Assembly: GCA_024742665.1 (NCBI GenBank)
Contig: JANSYA010000004.1
Location: forward strand, 62,001 to 126,000
Length of the DNA stretch: 64,000 bases
Direction of reading: 5' to 3'
Origin: a bacterium
Lineage (GTDB): Bacteria; Spirochaetota; Leptospiria; Leptospirales; Leptonemataceae
The position numbers and the translations under genes are program-made. Shown here piece by piece: positions 43,004-52,691 of this stretch. Position 1 is the stretch's first letter. Each line of letters opens with the position of its first letter. Under the pieces are notes generated by a model that worked only from the letters and a program-made list of their open reading frames with translations, was not told where the DNA came from and made no database searches.

Positions 43004-44377
43004 TTAGATTTCCGGAAGCCGGTCCCGCTGAAAGGGAAATTTTCCCACCGAGAAAAATCTGTAGTAGCAGAAAACGAGAAAGGTCCACCCGCAAACCTGG
43101 GCCAGCAGGCTCGCATAGGCGGCGCCGATAATGCCTTCGGTCGGATACAGGATCATATTAAAAACGAAACCGGCGACCATCCGCACGGCCGCCTCGATCG
43201 CGACCAGGCGCGGCTGATCCAGGGCCACCAGGGCCACCCCGAGGGGCGCAAAATAAATCCGCAGAATAAAATTCGGATACAGGATATAAAAGACGTCGAT
43301 CGAAATCAGGAAATCCGAGCCGTACCAGTTCGCGATAAAGTACGGAAAGATGATAAAGCCCGGCAAAAACAAGAAAATCACCGGCAGCAAATAGCGATAG
43401 ATCCGGCCGAACATCGCTCGAAACTCCGCCGGCGTTTGCAGATTCGAAAAACGCGGCAGCAGCAGCGAGCCCATCGTCGCCAGAAGAATCAAAAAACCCT
43501 GCATGGGCATGCGGGCCGCGTTAAAATGACCGCTGTCGCCTTCCTCGGAAATAATCAGGACCTCCATCCAGTCCGAGACGATCGCCATAAAGGCCGCCGC
43601 CAGCATCCACAGATTGAAACGCAAAAGGCGCGGGACCAGCGGCCGCCAGTTCACCGCCGGAACTTTCAGCAAGAAGGTCTTCGCCGGATAGAAACAGAAA
43701 AAGAAAGCGATCGAAACGAAGGGGCCGAGGGCGAAGGCGTACAGGACGTGCTCCGCCCGCAGGCGACCGCCCATCCCCAGCAAAAATCCGGCCAACAATA
43801 AAAAGCGAATCACGCCGACCGAGGGCAGCCACAGCGAAAGCCGCGTAAATCGTTCGTGGGCTACGAGCACCGCGTCCAGATAGGTTAAAATCGAAAGGCC
43901 CGCTCCGCCGAGCACGATGATCCAGGTCAGATTCAACTGGTCGGGATGGGCCGCCGGCAGCAGGCCGGGCGGAAAGCTATGGGTGAGCACGCCCGAAGCC
44001 GCCAGCTGATTCAAAAGTACGATACCGCCCATGTACAGGCCGGTGACGGCGAAAATAAAAGCCAGGGCGTACAGCTTGAGCTGCAGCGACGCCCGCAGGA
44101 CGGCGCGAAAATCATTTTCATCGTCTTTGCGCAGAGCCGGCACCAAAAAGCGCACCAGAGACTGCTGCAGGCCGATTTCGGCGAAGGCCTGCACGATAAA
44201 GATCCGCGCGAGAGCCCAGCCGTAGACTCCGAAGTCTTCGACCGTGAGAATCCGCGGCATGACCAGCGAGAAAACCAGCGACACGACCGGGTTCACCGCT
44301 CGCGCGGAAAAGAGCAGCCCGGCGCGCCTGAGACCAGGCGACGCAAGCAGCGGAGTGATTTTCTGGATGGGATTCAA
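43004..44377 (-). CDS. Wzx/MATE-type polysaccharide flippase
   Basis: 457-aa integral membrane protein with about 12-14 hydrophobic segments and the N-terminal pattern SARAVNPVVSLVFSLVMPRILTVEDFGVYGWA typical of oligosaccharide flippases (polysaccharide_synt family). It probably moves a lipid-linked sugar across the inner membrane; the substrate is unknown. The start is TTG at 44377, preceded by AGGCG. It is followed after 11 bases by the PBP gene, an arrangement that could link it to envelope glycan export, though a lipid II role is not implied by sequence. Confidence 0.85.
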   Translation of the reverse strand: MNPIQKITPLLASPGLRRAGLLFSARAVNPVVSLVFSLVMPRILTVEDFGVYGWALARIFIVQAFAEIGLQQSLVRFLVPALRKDDENDFRAVLRASLQLKLYALAFIFAVTGLYMGGIVLLNQLAASGVLTHSFPPGLLPAAHPDQLNLTWIIVLGGAGLSILTYLDAVLVAHERFTRLSLWLPSVGVIRFLLLAGFLLGMGGRLRAEHVLYAFALGPFVSIAFFFCFYPAKTFLLKVPAVNWRPLVPRLLRFNLWMLAAAFMAIVSDWMEVLIISEEGDSGHFNAARMPMQGFLILLATMGSLLLPRFSNLQTPAEFRAMFGRIYRYLLPVIFLFLPGFIIFPYFIANWYGSDFLISIDVFYILYPNFILRIYFAPLGVALVALDQPRLVAIEAAVRMVAGFVFNMILYPTEGIIGAAYASLLAQVCGWTFLVFCYYRFFSVGKFPFQRDRLPEI

Positions 44378-44405
44378 TCTGCGCCTGTTGCGGAAAGCGT
44401 CCGAA

Positions 44406-45389
44406 TCAGCCGAAGCGTTCCCGGCGGACCAGCTCTCCGCCTTCGTGCACCAGCAGCTGCTGGCGATCGCCGGTCCAGAGCACGGTATAGACTCGATGCT
44501 CGTGACGACCGCCCCGGGTCACCAGCTCCACGCCGCGCAAGAGCGACGAAGAGTGAATGCCCGAAAGCAGGATCGCGCCGCCGGAGCGCACCAGATCTTT
44601 TTCGCGCAGGGTTTTGTTTTCCAGACCGAGCTCGTGGGTTTCCCGCGTGGTTTGCTCGTCGTGCGGCCGTACCCGGCCCAGAAAACCGCTGCCCGCTTCC
44701 CGCGCCATAAACGCCAGCACCACGCCTTCGGGTGCGCCAAAGGTTCCCCAGAGCATATGCGTGCGCCGGCTGCGCCCGAGAATCACGCGAAAGGCCGATG
44801 AAATACTGCCGGAGTCGATCAGCGAAACCCCGGCGCCGGTCGCGCGAATCGCCGCGATCAGATCTTTGTGTCGCGGACGGTCCTGCACGACGACGCACAT
44901 TTCGGAAACCGCATTGCCCATCGCCTCGGCGATGCGCGGCAGAGCTTCCGCCACCGGAGTATCCAGGTCGATTTCGCCGTCGAGCAGGTGCGCCGCTTCC
45001 CGCGGCACGAGCAATTGCTCCATATAAGTTCCGGGCACCGGCTGCACGCTGCCGGCGGGAGCGGCCAGCAGGACGCTCATCGAGTCCGGCAGGCCCTTCG
45101 CGAAATTCGTCGTGCATTCGAGAGGATCGACGATCAGATCGTAGCTCTCAGCGTCCGCCTGGTCTTTGCGGCGGCCCAGCACCTCGCCCGAAAACAGCAT
45201 CGGCGCGTCGTCTTTGCCGCCTTCGCCGAGCACCACGTGAAAGCGCCGGTCCAGCCGATCGAGGGCGTCGCGCATCGCTTCGACGGCCAGCTCGTCCGCC
45301 GTATTCTTATCGCCTTTGCCCGAGTACGGCATCACGGCGCGGGCCGCCTGTTCGGTGACTCCGGCCAGTTCCAATCCAAGTTCTTCCAT
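44406..45389 (-). CDS. glpX: class II fructose-1,6-bisphosphatase (GlpX-like)
   Basis: 327 aa. GlpX landmarks: YSGKGDKNTADELAVEAMR, GEGGKDDAPMLFSGE, VDPLECTTNFAKGLPDS and the C-terminal TLWGTFGAPEGV-like WGTFGAPEGVV. It should hydrolyse fructose-1,6-bisphosphate in gluconeogenesis. Two positions differ from the usual family pattern: GEGG where most have GEGE, and VDPxECT where most have VDPxEGT. Altered specificity (for example other sugar bisphosphates) is possible. The ATG at 45389 matches the family start; the frame is open 13 codons upstream to a TTG. It lies 28 bases before the flippase gene, same strand. Confidence 0.85.
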   Translation of the reverse strand: MEELGLELAGVTEQAARAVMPYSGKGDKNTADELAVEAMRDALDRLDRRFHVVLGEGGKDDAPMLFSGEVLGRRKDQADAESYDLIVDPLECTTNFAKGLPDSMSVLLAAPAGSVQPVPGTYMEQLLVPREAAHLLDGEIDLDTPVAEALPRIAEAMGNAVSEMCVVVQDRPRHKDLIAAIRATGAGVSLIDSGSISSAFRVILGRSRRTHMLWGTFGAPEGVVLAFMAREAGSGFLGRVRPHDEQTTRETHELGLENKTLREKDLVRSGGAILLSGIHSSSLLRGVELVTRGGRHEHRVYTVLWTGDRQQLLVHEGGELVRRERFG

Positions 45390-45442
45390 AATAGTTAAAC
45401 AGTCATCTTTCAGATAAACGCGGGGCAATCATCGCTCCGATC

Positions 45443-46123
45443 TCAGCGATCGAGCCACAGAGTATCGCTTCGGCCGATATCAAAACCCAGATAGGTATAC
45501 AGCTCCGTTTGCAGCATGGGTCGTCCAGGGCCCGGCCGCAGATGCAGCCGCACTTCCGCCGTCGCCGTTTCGGCCCGGGCTGCCGCAGTCTTCGCATTCC
45601 CGTCCCCGTTCCCCGCACTCGCAGAATCCAGAGGCACGGGGGCCGTCCCCGGCACCTGTCGTTCGCCCCGCAGGATCATCATCGCGCCGACGGTCTCGCC
45701 GCTCAGACGACCAAAGCCGTCCTGGTAGGCGACCTCGGACTTCAGATCGGTGATATAGTGAATCGACCAGCGGGTGATGTCAGCCGTGTCCGCGGTGCCG
45801 TAGCTGTAGTCGATCTGGTCTTCACACACGCCCGCCTGGTCCGCCGGCCGCGCTTCGCATTTGCGTTCAATGCGAGCCACTTCCCGGACGTTGCCGTTGC
45901 GATCAAAGACCGTGCGGTAGCCGATTTTCAGGCCGCTGAAATACGCGGCCGGACGCCAGGGCGGCTGCTGGCTGAGGCTGGTTTGGGGGTCGAGACCGCC
46001 GCAGCCGGCGAAAGCGGCCACCAACAGGCAGCAAATCGACAGTTCAGGCAAAATACCCCACCGCTTCCGGCGGACAGACGGACTGGAATCGGCGGAAACG
46101 CTGGCGCGGCGAAAATCGATCAT
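45443..46123 (-). CDS. lipoprotein of unknown function, 226 aa
   Basis: Signal peptide with hydrophobic ICCLLVAAFAGC lipobox (C about 39) after a basic N-region. The body (about 60-210) has a beta-rich look with one CEARPADQAGVCED cysteine pair and an Ala/Gly/Asn-rich insertion near 170-185. No family recognised. The ATG at 46123 is chosen to start 38 residues before the lipid Cys; the frame is open 49 codons upstream, overlapping the divergent acyltransferase promoter. Same strand as glpX, with a 53-base gap. Confidence 0.72.
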   Translation of the reverse strand: MIDFRRASVSADSSPSVRRKRWGILPELSICCLLVAAFAGCGGLDPQTSLSQQPPWRPAAYFSGLKIGYRTVFDRNGNVREVARIERKCEARPADQAGVCEDQIDYSYGTADTADITRWSIHYITDLKSEVAYQDGFGRLSGETVGAMMILRGERQVPGTAPVPLDSASAGNGDGNAKTAAARAETATAEVRLHLRPGPGRPMLQTELYTYLGFDIGRSDTLWLDR

Positions 46124-46245
46124 GACTGTTCTGGCTTTTCCGCTGACCGGCTGCATTAGGCAAGAGATTTCCCGCCGGGCAGAGACCGCGGGAGAGGCTA
46201 AAATTCTGTTGCGATTCTGGTGATGTCCGTCATAGTCGAAAACCC

Positions 46246-47181
46246 ATGTCGGACCCCTCTTCTCCCCCACCGAATCCCGCAGGCGGCGAAAGCGCCGGAA
46301 CCAGCCCGGCGCCAGACCTGGATCTGGAGCAGTTGGTCCGGCTCTTTACGATCCCGATCGAGCCGGCCAAGGCCCTGATAAAGGTCCTGATGGATACTTT
46401 CTTCCATATAGAAGTCACGGGCACGGAATCGATTCCCCTGACCGGCGGCGGAATCATTATCAGCAACCACACGGACTACATCGACGTGCCGGTCCAGGGC
46501 GTGAACTGCCCGCGCAAATGCATCTATGTCGGCAAACAGGAGCTATTCGAACCTGAAAAGGATCTAAAGAAGTTTCTCTTTCAGGAAGGCTCACCTCTGA
46601 ATCTCCCGCCCTTTTTCGTGGCGAAGGCCCTGCTCGAACGGGCGCTGGAAGTCTACGGGGCCGCCACTCGAATCCAACTGATGGAGTTCGGGGGTCAGCC
46701 CATCAAGCGCAGCTTTAAGGGCGACAAATCCGGGGAAAATGGCGAAAACCCGGGCAAAGCGGCCAGCGCCCGGGACGCCGTGCAATATTACAAAGACCTC
46801 GAAGATCACATGGTAGAGATGCTCAAAGCGGGCGAGTTCATCTCGATCTATCCGGAAGGCACCCGCACTGAAACCGGGGTGATCGGCCCGTTTAAGGCGA
46901 TGGCGGCCAAGCTGGCGATTCGCGCCGGTGTGCCGATTGTGCCGTCCGGAATTTCCGGCGCCTGGAAGTTTTTGACTCTCGAAAGCTTTCTGAGCGGCCG
47001 CATGTTCAAGACCCACATTCAATATAACATAGGCCAGCCGATCATGCCCGAGGAGTTTCCGGAGGGCGATGAAAAACGCGCCGCCAAAGAGCTCACCGCG
47101 CGATTGGAGCGGGACGTATACGCCCTGATCGAACACCCCGAACGGCGCAATAACCCGCGCAGTCGGGCACGCGTTCTGTAG
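46246..47181 (+). CDS. 1-acylglycerol-3-phosphate acyltransferase family
   Basis: 311-aa PlsC-type acyltransferase. The catalytic HX4D box is NHTDYID (H75, D80), the substrate motif is YPEGTR, and VPIVPSGISGAW is the third family motif. It transfers an acyl chain to a lyso-lipid, probably lysophosphatidic acid. The N-terminal 30 residues are Pro/Gly-rich, and a roughly 60-residue stretch between the first two boxes (about 115-185) is longer and more charged than in classical PlsC. The stop TAG is followed 8 bases later by a copied CTGTAG. Confidence 0.85.
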   Translation: MSDPSSPPPNPAGGESAGTSPAPDLDLEQLVRLFTIPIEPAKALIKVLMDTFFHIEVTGTESIPLTGGGIIISNHTDYIDVPVQGVNCPRKCIYVGKQELFEPEKDLKKFLFQEGSPLNLPPFFVAKALLERALEVYGAATRIQLMEFGGQPIKRSFKGDKSGENGENPGKAASARDAVQYYKDLEDHMVEMLKAGEFISIYPEGTRTETGVIGPFKAMAAKLAIRAGVPIVPSGISGAWKFLTLESFLSGRMFKTHIQYNIGQPIMPEEFPEGDEKRAAKELTARLERDVYALIEHPERRNNPRSRARVL

Positions 47182-47191
47182 CCCTGTAGTT
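47176..47191 (+). repeat. 8-nt duplication of the acyltransferase stop
   Basis: CTGTAGcc (47176-47183) is followed directly by CTGTAGtt (47184-47191), which places a second TAG 8 bases after the first and in another frame. Confidence 0.55.
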
Positions 47192-47243
47192 CGGCGGGAC
47201 AAGCGGCCTTGAATCGCGCCCCGCTCAAACCGATAAAGAGTAT

Positions 47244-47621
47244 ATGTCCCGCCCCGCCCCCCGCACTGATTCACCCGTGAAGCGCCTCGCGAGATCCGCA
47301 CCGATCGGATCCGGATTTGAATTCAAACCTGGCCGGCGGCGAATTCTGTTGGGACTGTGCGCCGCGGTCTTCGCAGCCCTGTGCCTCAGCGCCTGCCAGG
47401 CCGATGCCGGCGTGGAAAAAACAGCGCCGCCGACTCCAGAGCGCACGCCGAAAGAACAGTGCGCGGCATCCGGCGGTCAGTGGTTGATGTTCAACAACGG
47501 CTGCCTGGACACCTGCGAATATCGCCGCGGCCAGGTAACGATGTGCACTCAGGTGCGCAAACTGGGCTGCTATTGCAAAGGCACGCGCTGCTGGAACGGT
47601 TCGCGCTGCGAAGACGTTTAG
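47244..47621 (+). CDS. small cysteine-rich lipoprotein
   Basis: 125 aa. A long basic N-region (about 32 residues) precedes the hydrophobic core and the lipobox LCLSAC (C about 52). The mature part is about 75 residues with eight cysteines in closely spaced pairs (GC.DTCEY, MC, GCYCKG, CWNG.RC), which suggests a disulphide-knotted surface or periplasmic domain. The sequence from CAASGGQW to GCLDTC resembles small Cys-rich domains annotated only as hypothetical. GGACA-like weak ribosome site. It could start internally at one of the later codons. Monocistronic, convergent with the PEGA gene. Confidence 0.7.
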   Translation: MSRPAPRTDSPVKRLARSAPIGSGFEFKPGRRRILLGLCAAVFAALCLSACQADAGVEKTAPPTPERTPKEQCAASGGQWLMFNNGCLDTCEYRRGQVTMCTQVRKLGCYCKGTRCWNGSRCEDV

Positions 47622-47659
47622 GCTCGCCCGACCCGGTCCGCGAACATTTTAGCCGCGAA

Positions 47660-49402
47660 TCAAAAGCGAATTGAAAAACCGGCTTCGTAGTAAGGCTCGG
47701 CCCGCAGCTCCGCCTGACGGTTGATCCCCGACGCTTCCGCTCCAGAAAGTCCGGCAGAGTTGCCGCTGCCGCCCGCCCCACTATAATAAGATGCACCCGC
47801 CGCCCGGCCGCCGCTCACGTCGCCGCCGGAAACCGCATCGCGCAAAAACCAGGAAATCTCACCGGTCTCTTTCGCCGTGTCGAGCCACAGTCCGCGGAGC
47901 AAAAAGCCGGCGCCGGCCAGAATCGTCGCCACACCCACGCCCGCGCTGATATTGGCCTTCTGGCGTTCCCGGACCACCTGCCGATCCGTGCTTTCGATTT
48001 GCTGGAATTGGTACAGCACTCCCGTCGCGCCGGTCTCGTTGACCAGAGTCGTAAAACTCAGAATCGAGAGCAAAGGCAGCTGAGTGCGAATGCGGTCCTG
48101 AATTCGATTCGCGCGGACTTCAAAATAAATATAGCCGCCGTAGAATCCCAGGCCGCTCAAAAAAGAATAGTACGCCACGTCGAAATGCGTCCAGTCAAAG
48201 ACGACGTAGTTGGGATCGGAAAAGTGGGTCTCCGTATCGCCTGGCTCCAGGCTTTCGGTTAAAGCGACCTCATCCGAGTTACTCAATTCGACGCCGATAT
48301 AACGATCAATGTGGCCGGCCTTCGAAATGCGCAGGCGGTGCGTGCCGGGCGGCAAATCGTCGCGCTGCAGAGGCGTCGTACCGATGCGCTCCAGATTCAA
48401 AAAGACCTCAGCACCGTCGGGATTCGTGGTTATTTTTAAGCGCGCGCGATGGTCGTTGCGAGGACTGCGAATCCGAAAAGAATTATTCCGATCGCCGTCG
48501 ATCACGACTCGCCGGCGAAAATCCTGAAAGCCGTCCTGGACGACCCGCAGTTCGTAGCTGCCGGGCAGAGCGCGGCCCTGCACCGGAGTCCGTCCCAGAT
48601 ACAAATTGTCCAGATAGACCATCGCGCCGGCTTCGGCGGTTTCCACCTGAACGGACGCCGTGCCGCCGCCGGCCACGAAATCGCGAATGCGTTCGGCCGG
48701 CTCGTCAAGCTCGCGATAGATCGTCTGGATGGCGCTGGCGAATTCCACCGTGCTGCTGCGACCGTTGACCGCATTGTACAGCTTCAGGCGCACGGTCACC
48801 GGACCGCGCCGGGTGATGCCGCTCTCCCGGGAGACGCCGGAACCGGCGGCGTAAAAATAAGAGCCGCTCACCAGGTAGTCGGCTTTCAGCGCCGTCGCCT
48901 TTTTATCTTCCGACGCCAGACGCACGACTTCGTAGCTCTCTTCGTCGAGCGCGCGCACGACGACGTTCAATAGAACCCGCTGCAGCTCATCCGGCGCGGG
49001 ACTGCCGTCCGCCGTTCGGCTGTAGCGATCGACTCGCAGCTGCGCCGCATCTTCCGGAGATTCAGAGTCCGAATTCGCGCCGCTCGCCGCTTCGCCGCGG
49101 GGCGTCACATACAGCAGCCGCGCGGGCCGCTCGGCTCGCACGTAGCCCACGGACTCTACTTTGCCGCCCAGGATTTTGATCAGACCGCTGCTGAGATAGT
49201 CCAGCGAGTCATCCCGGGTATCGTTGACCAGGGGGAGAAACACCAGCCGCCGCTCCTGTTCGTAGAGCTCGACTCGCGGTTCGGCGCTGAGACGCGGGCC
49301 GCCGGAAATCGTCAGAGAGGCCGGCAGAACCGTGAGCGCGCCGACCGCCAGCGCGCAAAGAGCCGCGGTCGACCGGTGCAGAACTGAGACGGCTGTTTTC
49401 AT
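47660..49402 (-). CDS. PEGA-domain envelope protein
   Basis: 580 aa. Signal peptide at residues about 10-35. The N-terminal domain (about 45-240) resembles TolB-N/CsgG-like folds (RRLVFLPLVNDTRDDSLDYLSSGL). Two PEGA repeats follow: VQVETAEAGAMVYLDNLYLGRTPV (about 252-320) and LKITTNPDGAEVFLNLERIGTTPL (about 324-390). The C-terminal part has two hydrophobic stretches (about 415-430 and 490-510), a Gly/Ser-rich segment and a terminal Phe that could mark a short barrel. A surface or periplasmic role is likely. Divergent partners are not evident; it is downstream of smc on the same strand with a 216-base gap. Confidence 0.78.
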   Translation of the reverse strand: MKTAVSVLHRSTAALCALAVGALTVLPASLTISGGPRLSAEPRVELYEQERRLVFLPLVNDTRDDSLDYLSSGLIKILGGKVESVGYVRAERPARLLYVTPRGEAASGANSDSESPEDAAQLRVDRYSRTADGSPAPDELQRVLLNVVVRALDEESYEVVRLASEDKKATALKADYLVSGSYFYAAGSGVSRESGITRRGPVTVRLKLYNAVNGRSSTVEFASAIQTIYRELDEPAERIRDFVAGGGTASVQVETAEAGAMVYLDNLYLGRTPVQGRALPGSYELRVVQDGFQDFRRRVVIDGDRNNSFRIRSPRNDHRARLKITTNPDGAEVFLNLERIGTTPLQRDDLPPGTHRLRISKAGHIDRYIGVELSNSDEVALTESLEPGDTETHFSDPNYVVFDWTHFDVAYYSFLSGLGFYGGYIYFEVRANRIQDRIRTQLPLLSILSFTTLVNETGATGVLYQFQQIESTDRQVVRERQKANISAGVGVATILAGAGFLLRGLWLDTAKETGEISWFLRDAVSGGDVSGGRAAGASYYSGAGGSGNSAGLSGAEASGINRQAELRAEPYYEAGFSIRF

Positions 49403-49618
49403 GCGATTGATTTAGATATTAAAGCGCGCGCAATGCTGCCGGTAGCCGGGGGCAATCCGCGATCCGGACCCCCGCCTGGAGACCGCGCAACGCCGTTTCT
49501 CCGGGCGACAGCTTTCACCGGGGGGCTGAAAGGGCAAGGCTGAAACAGACAGCCAGGACCTGGCGCCCGGGCCGGCCTTAAACTTGAAGTCGCCACTGCT
49601 GGCCGCCCGGGCCAGGCT

Positions 49619-52378
49619 TTAGACCGCAGCGCTTTCGCGCTCTTTCAGGCGCACAGACAGAATCTTGCTGACTCCCGCCTCTTCCTGGGTCACACCGAAA
49701 ATTCCGGAGGATTTGGCCATGGTCAGCTTATTGTGGGAGATCACCATAAACTGCGTTCGCGGAGCGAAACGCCCGAGCATCTTCAGGAAGCGGCCGACGT
49801 TGTTGTCATCGAGAGGAGCGTCGATCTCATCGAGGAAACAAAAGGGCGACGGTCGCACCAGATAGATCGCAAACATCAGCGCGATCGCCGTCATGCTCTG
49901 TTCGCCGCCGGACAGGAGCGCAATGCTGGAATTCTTTTTGCCCGGAGGCTGCACCATGATATCGACGCCGGAGTTCATTGGGTCTTCCGGCTCGGTCAGG
50001 CTCAAATTCGCGCGTCCGCCGCCGAAGAGGGTCTGGAAGATTTCGGTGAAATTCACCTGGATCCGTTCGAAGGTATCGCGAAAGAGCGTCTGGGACTGCG
50101 TGTCGATTTCTTTGAGGATCGACAGGATATTCTTTTTGGCGTCTTCGATGTCGACGCGCTGTTTTTCTAATTCGTTGTGGGATTCGGTCGCTCGCTCCAG
50201 CTCTTCGATCGCCAGAGCGTTGAACGCGCCGAGCTCGCGAATTTCCTGGTTGATACGGCGATACTCCGAAGCTTCCCGCTCCTGATTCAAATTCAGTTTT
50301 TCGCTGCCGGCCTTGAGTTCTCCCAGGCTGATCTGAAAATCGTTGTACAGCTCTTCTTCGAGCGTGCTGATCGATACCCGGAACTGTTCGGCGTTGCGTT
50401 CCTGCTTTGAAATTTCCGGCAGGGCCGATTCGAATTTTTCCATTTCCCGGCGGGCCTTTTCGCGCAGGCTGCCGACTTCGGCGCGGGATTTTTCGATTTG
50501 CTTTTTGATTTTATCGATGCCGGCGGACTGTTCTTTCGTGCGAATCTGGGCCGCCGCAATGTCGGCCTTGAGGCCCTCTTCTTCCTGACGGAATTTTTCC
50601 AGATCGTTTTTGAGGCCGGTCTGTTCTTCTTTTAAGTAGCTCAGACGTTCGGTCGCTTCTTTCAGCTGAGCGGCGATACCCTCCCGGGCTTCGAGCGAAC
50701 TTTCGCGGCGCACTTCGGCGTCGCGCATTTGCAGTTCCAGTTCGACTTTGCGATTTTTTTCTTTATCGAGTTCGGCCAGATGGCTCTTGCGCACTTCCTG
50801 CAGGCGCACAATGTCCTTTTGTAGAAAGTCGCGACGCCGCGCGATCTCGTCCATCTCCTTGTCGAGCTGCTCTTTTTTCGCGAGCAGACCGCTCTTGTCG
50901 AATAACAGCGAACGAAATTCCTGTTCGATGGATTCGTAGCGGCGAAAGTCTTCGACGACCGCGTCGAGCTGCACGCCCTGCAGGCGATCCGCCGCAGCGG
51001 ACGCTTCCAGACCGCCGCCCCGCAGCTGCGTTTCGACTTCGCGCAGAATTTCCACGCCGCCGCTCAGTTTCGTAACGATCTGGCTCTTGAGATTATTGCG
51101 ATAGTCTTCGCGGCTTTCGAGCTCTTTCTTTTTGCGTTCGAGCTCTAAGATCAAATCCTGGGTTACGGCTTTCAGATCTTCGAGCAGCTCGGCCTGGCGG
51201 TCTTCGCCGCTGTGGATTTCTTTCTGGCTGGCTTCTTCCTGCTCGATGGTCGAGTCGATCGAGGCACGCAGCTCTTTTAACTTCGCTTCGATGCTTTCGT
51301 TGCTTTTGAGCAGGCTTTCGATGTCGGCCTGCAAATCCAGTTCGAGCTGGCGGGACTGCTGGTGCTTTTTCTCCAGCTCCTGGTGTTTCTTTTCTTCTTC
51401 CTGGACGCGAGCCGCCAGGGCCGACATGCGGGCGGTGCGTTCGCCGCGTTCGGCGTCGATGCGTTCCAGACCGCTCTTCATGGCTTCCAGGTTCGAAAGG
51501 TCCTGGTGAAAGGCGCGGTCCAGGCGCTGCATTTCTTCGACGAAACCCTGGTTTTCGCTTTCGATTTCCTGCATGCGCGCTTCGCACTGGCGCGAAGACT
51601 CCAGGGATTCATCGCGTCTCTTTACCAGAGCCGCGAGCTTCTCTTCGGCCTTGCGGCTTTTCTCTTCGAGACCCCGGTAGTTCAAAAATCGCAGGTTTCG
51701 ATCGTGTTTATCCAGATGCTCTTTGAGTTTAATATAGCGCCTGGTCTTGCGGGCCTGGCGCTCTAAGTTTTCCATCTCGTCTTTTTTCGATTTGAGAATA
51801 TCGCCCAGGCGCAGCAGATTCTGCTCGGTGTCATGCAAACGATCCAGGGTTTCTTTGCGCTCAGACTTGAAGCGCGATACGCCCGCCGCTTCGTCCAGCA
51901 GGCCGCGGCGGCTTTCGGGAGTGGCCTTCAGGATTTCGCTGATGCGGCCCTGCTCCATAATCGAATACGCGGACTTGCCGATGCCCGTATCCATAAATAC
52001 TTTTTCGATATCGCGGCGGGTGGAGCGCTTGCCGTTGAGATAGTACTCGCTGCCGCTCTGCAAATAGATGCGGCGGCCGATGACCACTTCGGCCTGGTCG
52101 ATTTTGAGCGATCGGTCTTTATTATCGAAATAGATTTCGACTTCGGCCATGCCGGCCTGCTTGCGGTGCTCGGAGCCCAGGAAGATCACGTCTTCCATAT
52201 TTTTACCGCGCAGACCCTTCGCGGATTTTTCGCCGAGCACCCACCGCACGGCGTCAAGAATATTGGACTTCCCACAGCCGTTGGGACCGACGATACAGGT
52301 AATGCCCGATTCGAGATCGATGACTGTTTCGTCGGCGAAGGACTTAAAGCCGACCATGCGTATTTTTTTGACCTTCAA
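49619..52378 (-). CDS. smc: chromosome segregation ATPase SMC, short form
   Basis: 919 aa. Head motifs are intact: Walker A GPNGCGKS (31-38), the Q-loop region LMEQGRISEIL, signature LLSGGEQSM and Walker B FCFLDEIDAPLDD, with two long coiled coils between. Typical SMC has 1150-1200 aa with a hinge of about 150 residues; here only a short segment around 415-480 (LRGGGLEASAAADRLQGV...) interrupts the coiled coil, so the hinge is reduced or highly diverged. The start is TTG at 52378 with GAGG five bases upstream, because translation there begins at the conserved LKVKKIRMVGFKSF; upstream codons are non-coding-like. Confidence 0.93.
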   Translation of the reverse strand: MKVKKIRMVGFKSFADETVIDLESGITCIVGPNGCGKSNILDAVRWVLGEKSAKGLRGKNMEDVIFLGSEHRKQAGMAEVEIYFDNKDRSLKIDQAEVVIGRRIYLQSGSEYYLNGKRSTRRDIEKVFMDTGIGKSAYSIMEQGRISEILKATPESRRGLLDEAAGVSRFKSERKETLDRLHDTEQNLLRLGDILKSKKDEMENLERQARKTRRYIKLKEHLDKHDRNLRFLNYRGLEEKSRKAEEKLAALVKRRDESLESSRQCEARMQEIESENQGFVEEMQRLDRAFHQDLSNLEAMKSGLERIDAERGERTARMSALAARVQEEEKKHQELEKKHQQSRQLELDLQADIESLLKSNESIEAKLKELRASIDSTIEQEEASQKEIHSGEDRQAELLEDLKAVTQDLILELERKKKELESREDYRNNLKSQIVTKLSGGVEILREVETQLRGGGLEASAAADRLQGVQLDAVVEDFRRYESIEQEFRSLLFDKSGLLAKKEQLDKEMDEIARRRDFLQKDIVRLQEVRKSHLAELDKEKNRKVELELQMRDAEVRRESSLEAREGIAAQLKEATERLSYLKEEQTGLKNDLEKFRQEEEGLKADIAAAQIRTKEQSAGIDKIKKQIEKSRAEVGSLREKARREMEKFESALPEISKQERNAEQFRVSISTLEEELYNDFQISLGELKAGSEKLNLNQEREASEYRRINQEIRELGAFNALAIEELERATESHNELEKQRVDIEDAKKNILSILKEIDTQSQTLFRDTFERIQVNFTEIFQTLFGGGRANLSLTEPEDPMNSGVDIMVQPPGKKNSSIALLSGGEQSMTAIALMFAIYLVRPSPFCFLDEIDAPLDDNNVGRFLKMLGRFAPRTQFMVISHNKLTMAKSSGIFGVTQEEAGVSKILSVRLKERESAAV

Positions 52379-52691
52379 GCTTGCCTCAAACTCTGCGGGA
52401 GCTGCCCCGATTCTTCTGCGTTCCGTCTGCCGACCGCATCTGCAGTCTGGACTGCACACCGCCGGTCTCTTTCCGCGGCGCAAGGTTCCAGAGAATTCGG
52501 ATTCCTGCTTGCGTCTCTTCGGAACGGAGATTATGTCGTATTAAACTGCCAGCAAGATTGATGGATTGCCGTTGCCGGTCAGCCCTTTTTCCTGCTGGAA
52601 CCCGGGAAATAAACCACACCTTACGCACGCGGTCCACACCCGGCCATGCAGCCGGCCTGGAGCAGAGAGCAATCCGGCTGAGCCCCGAACG

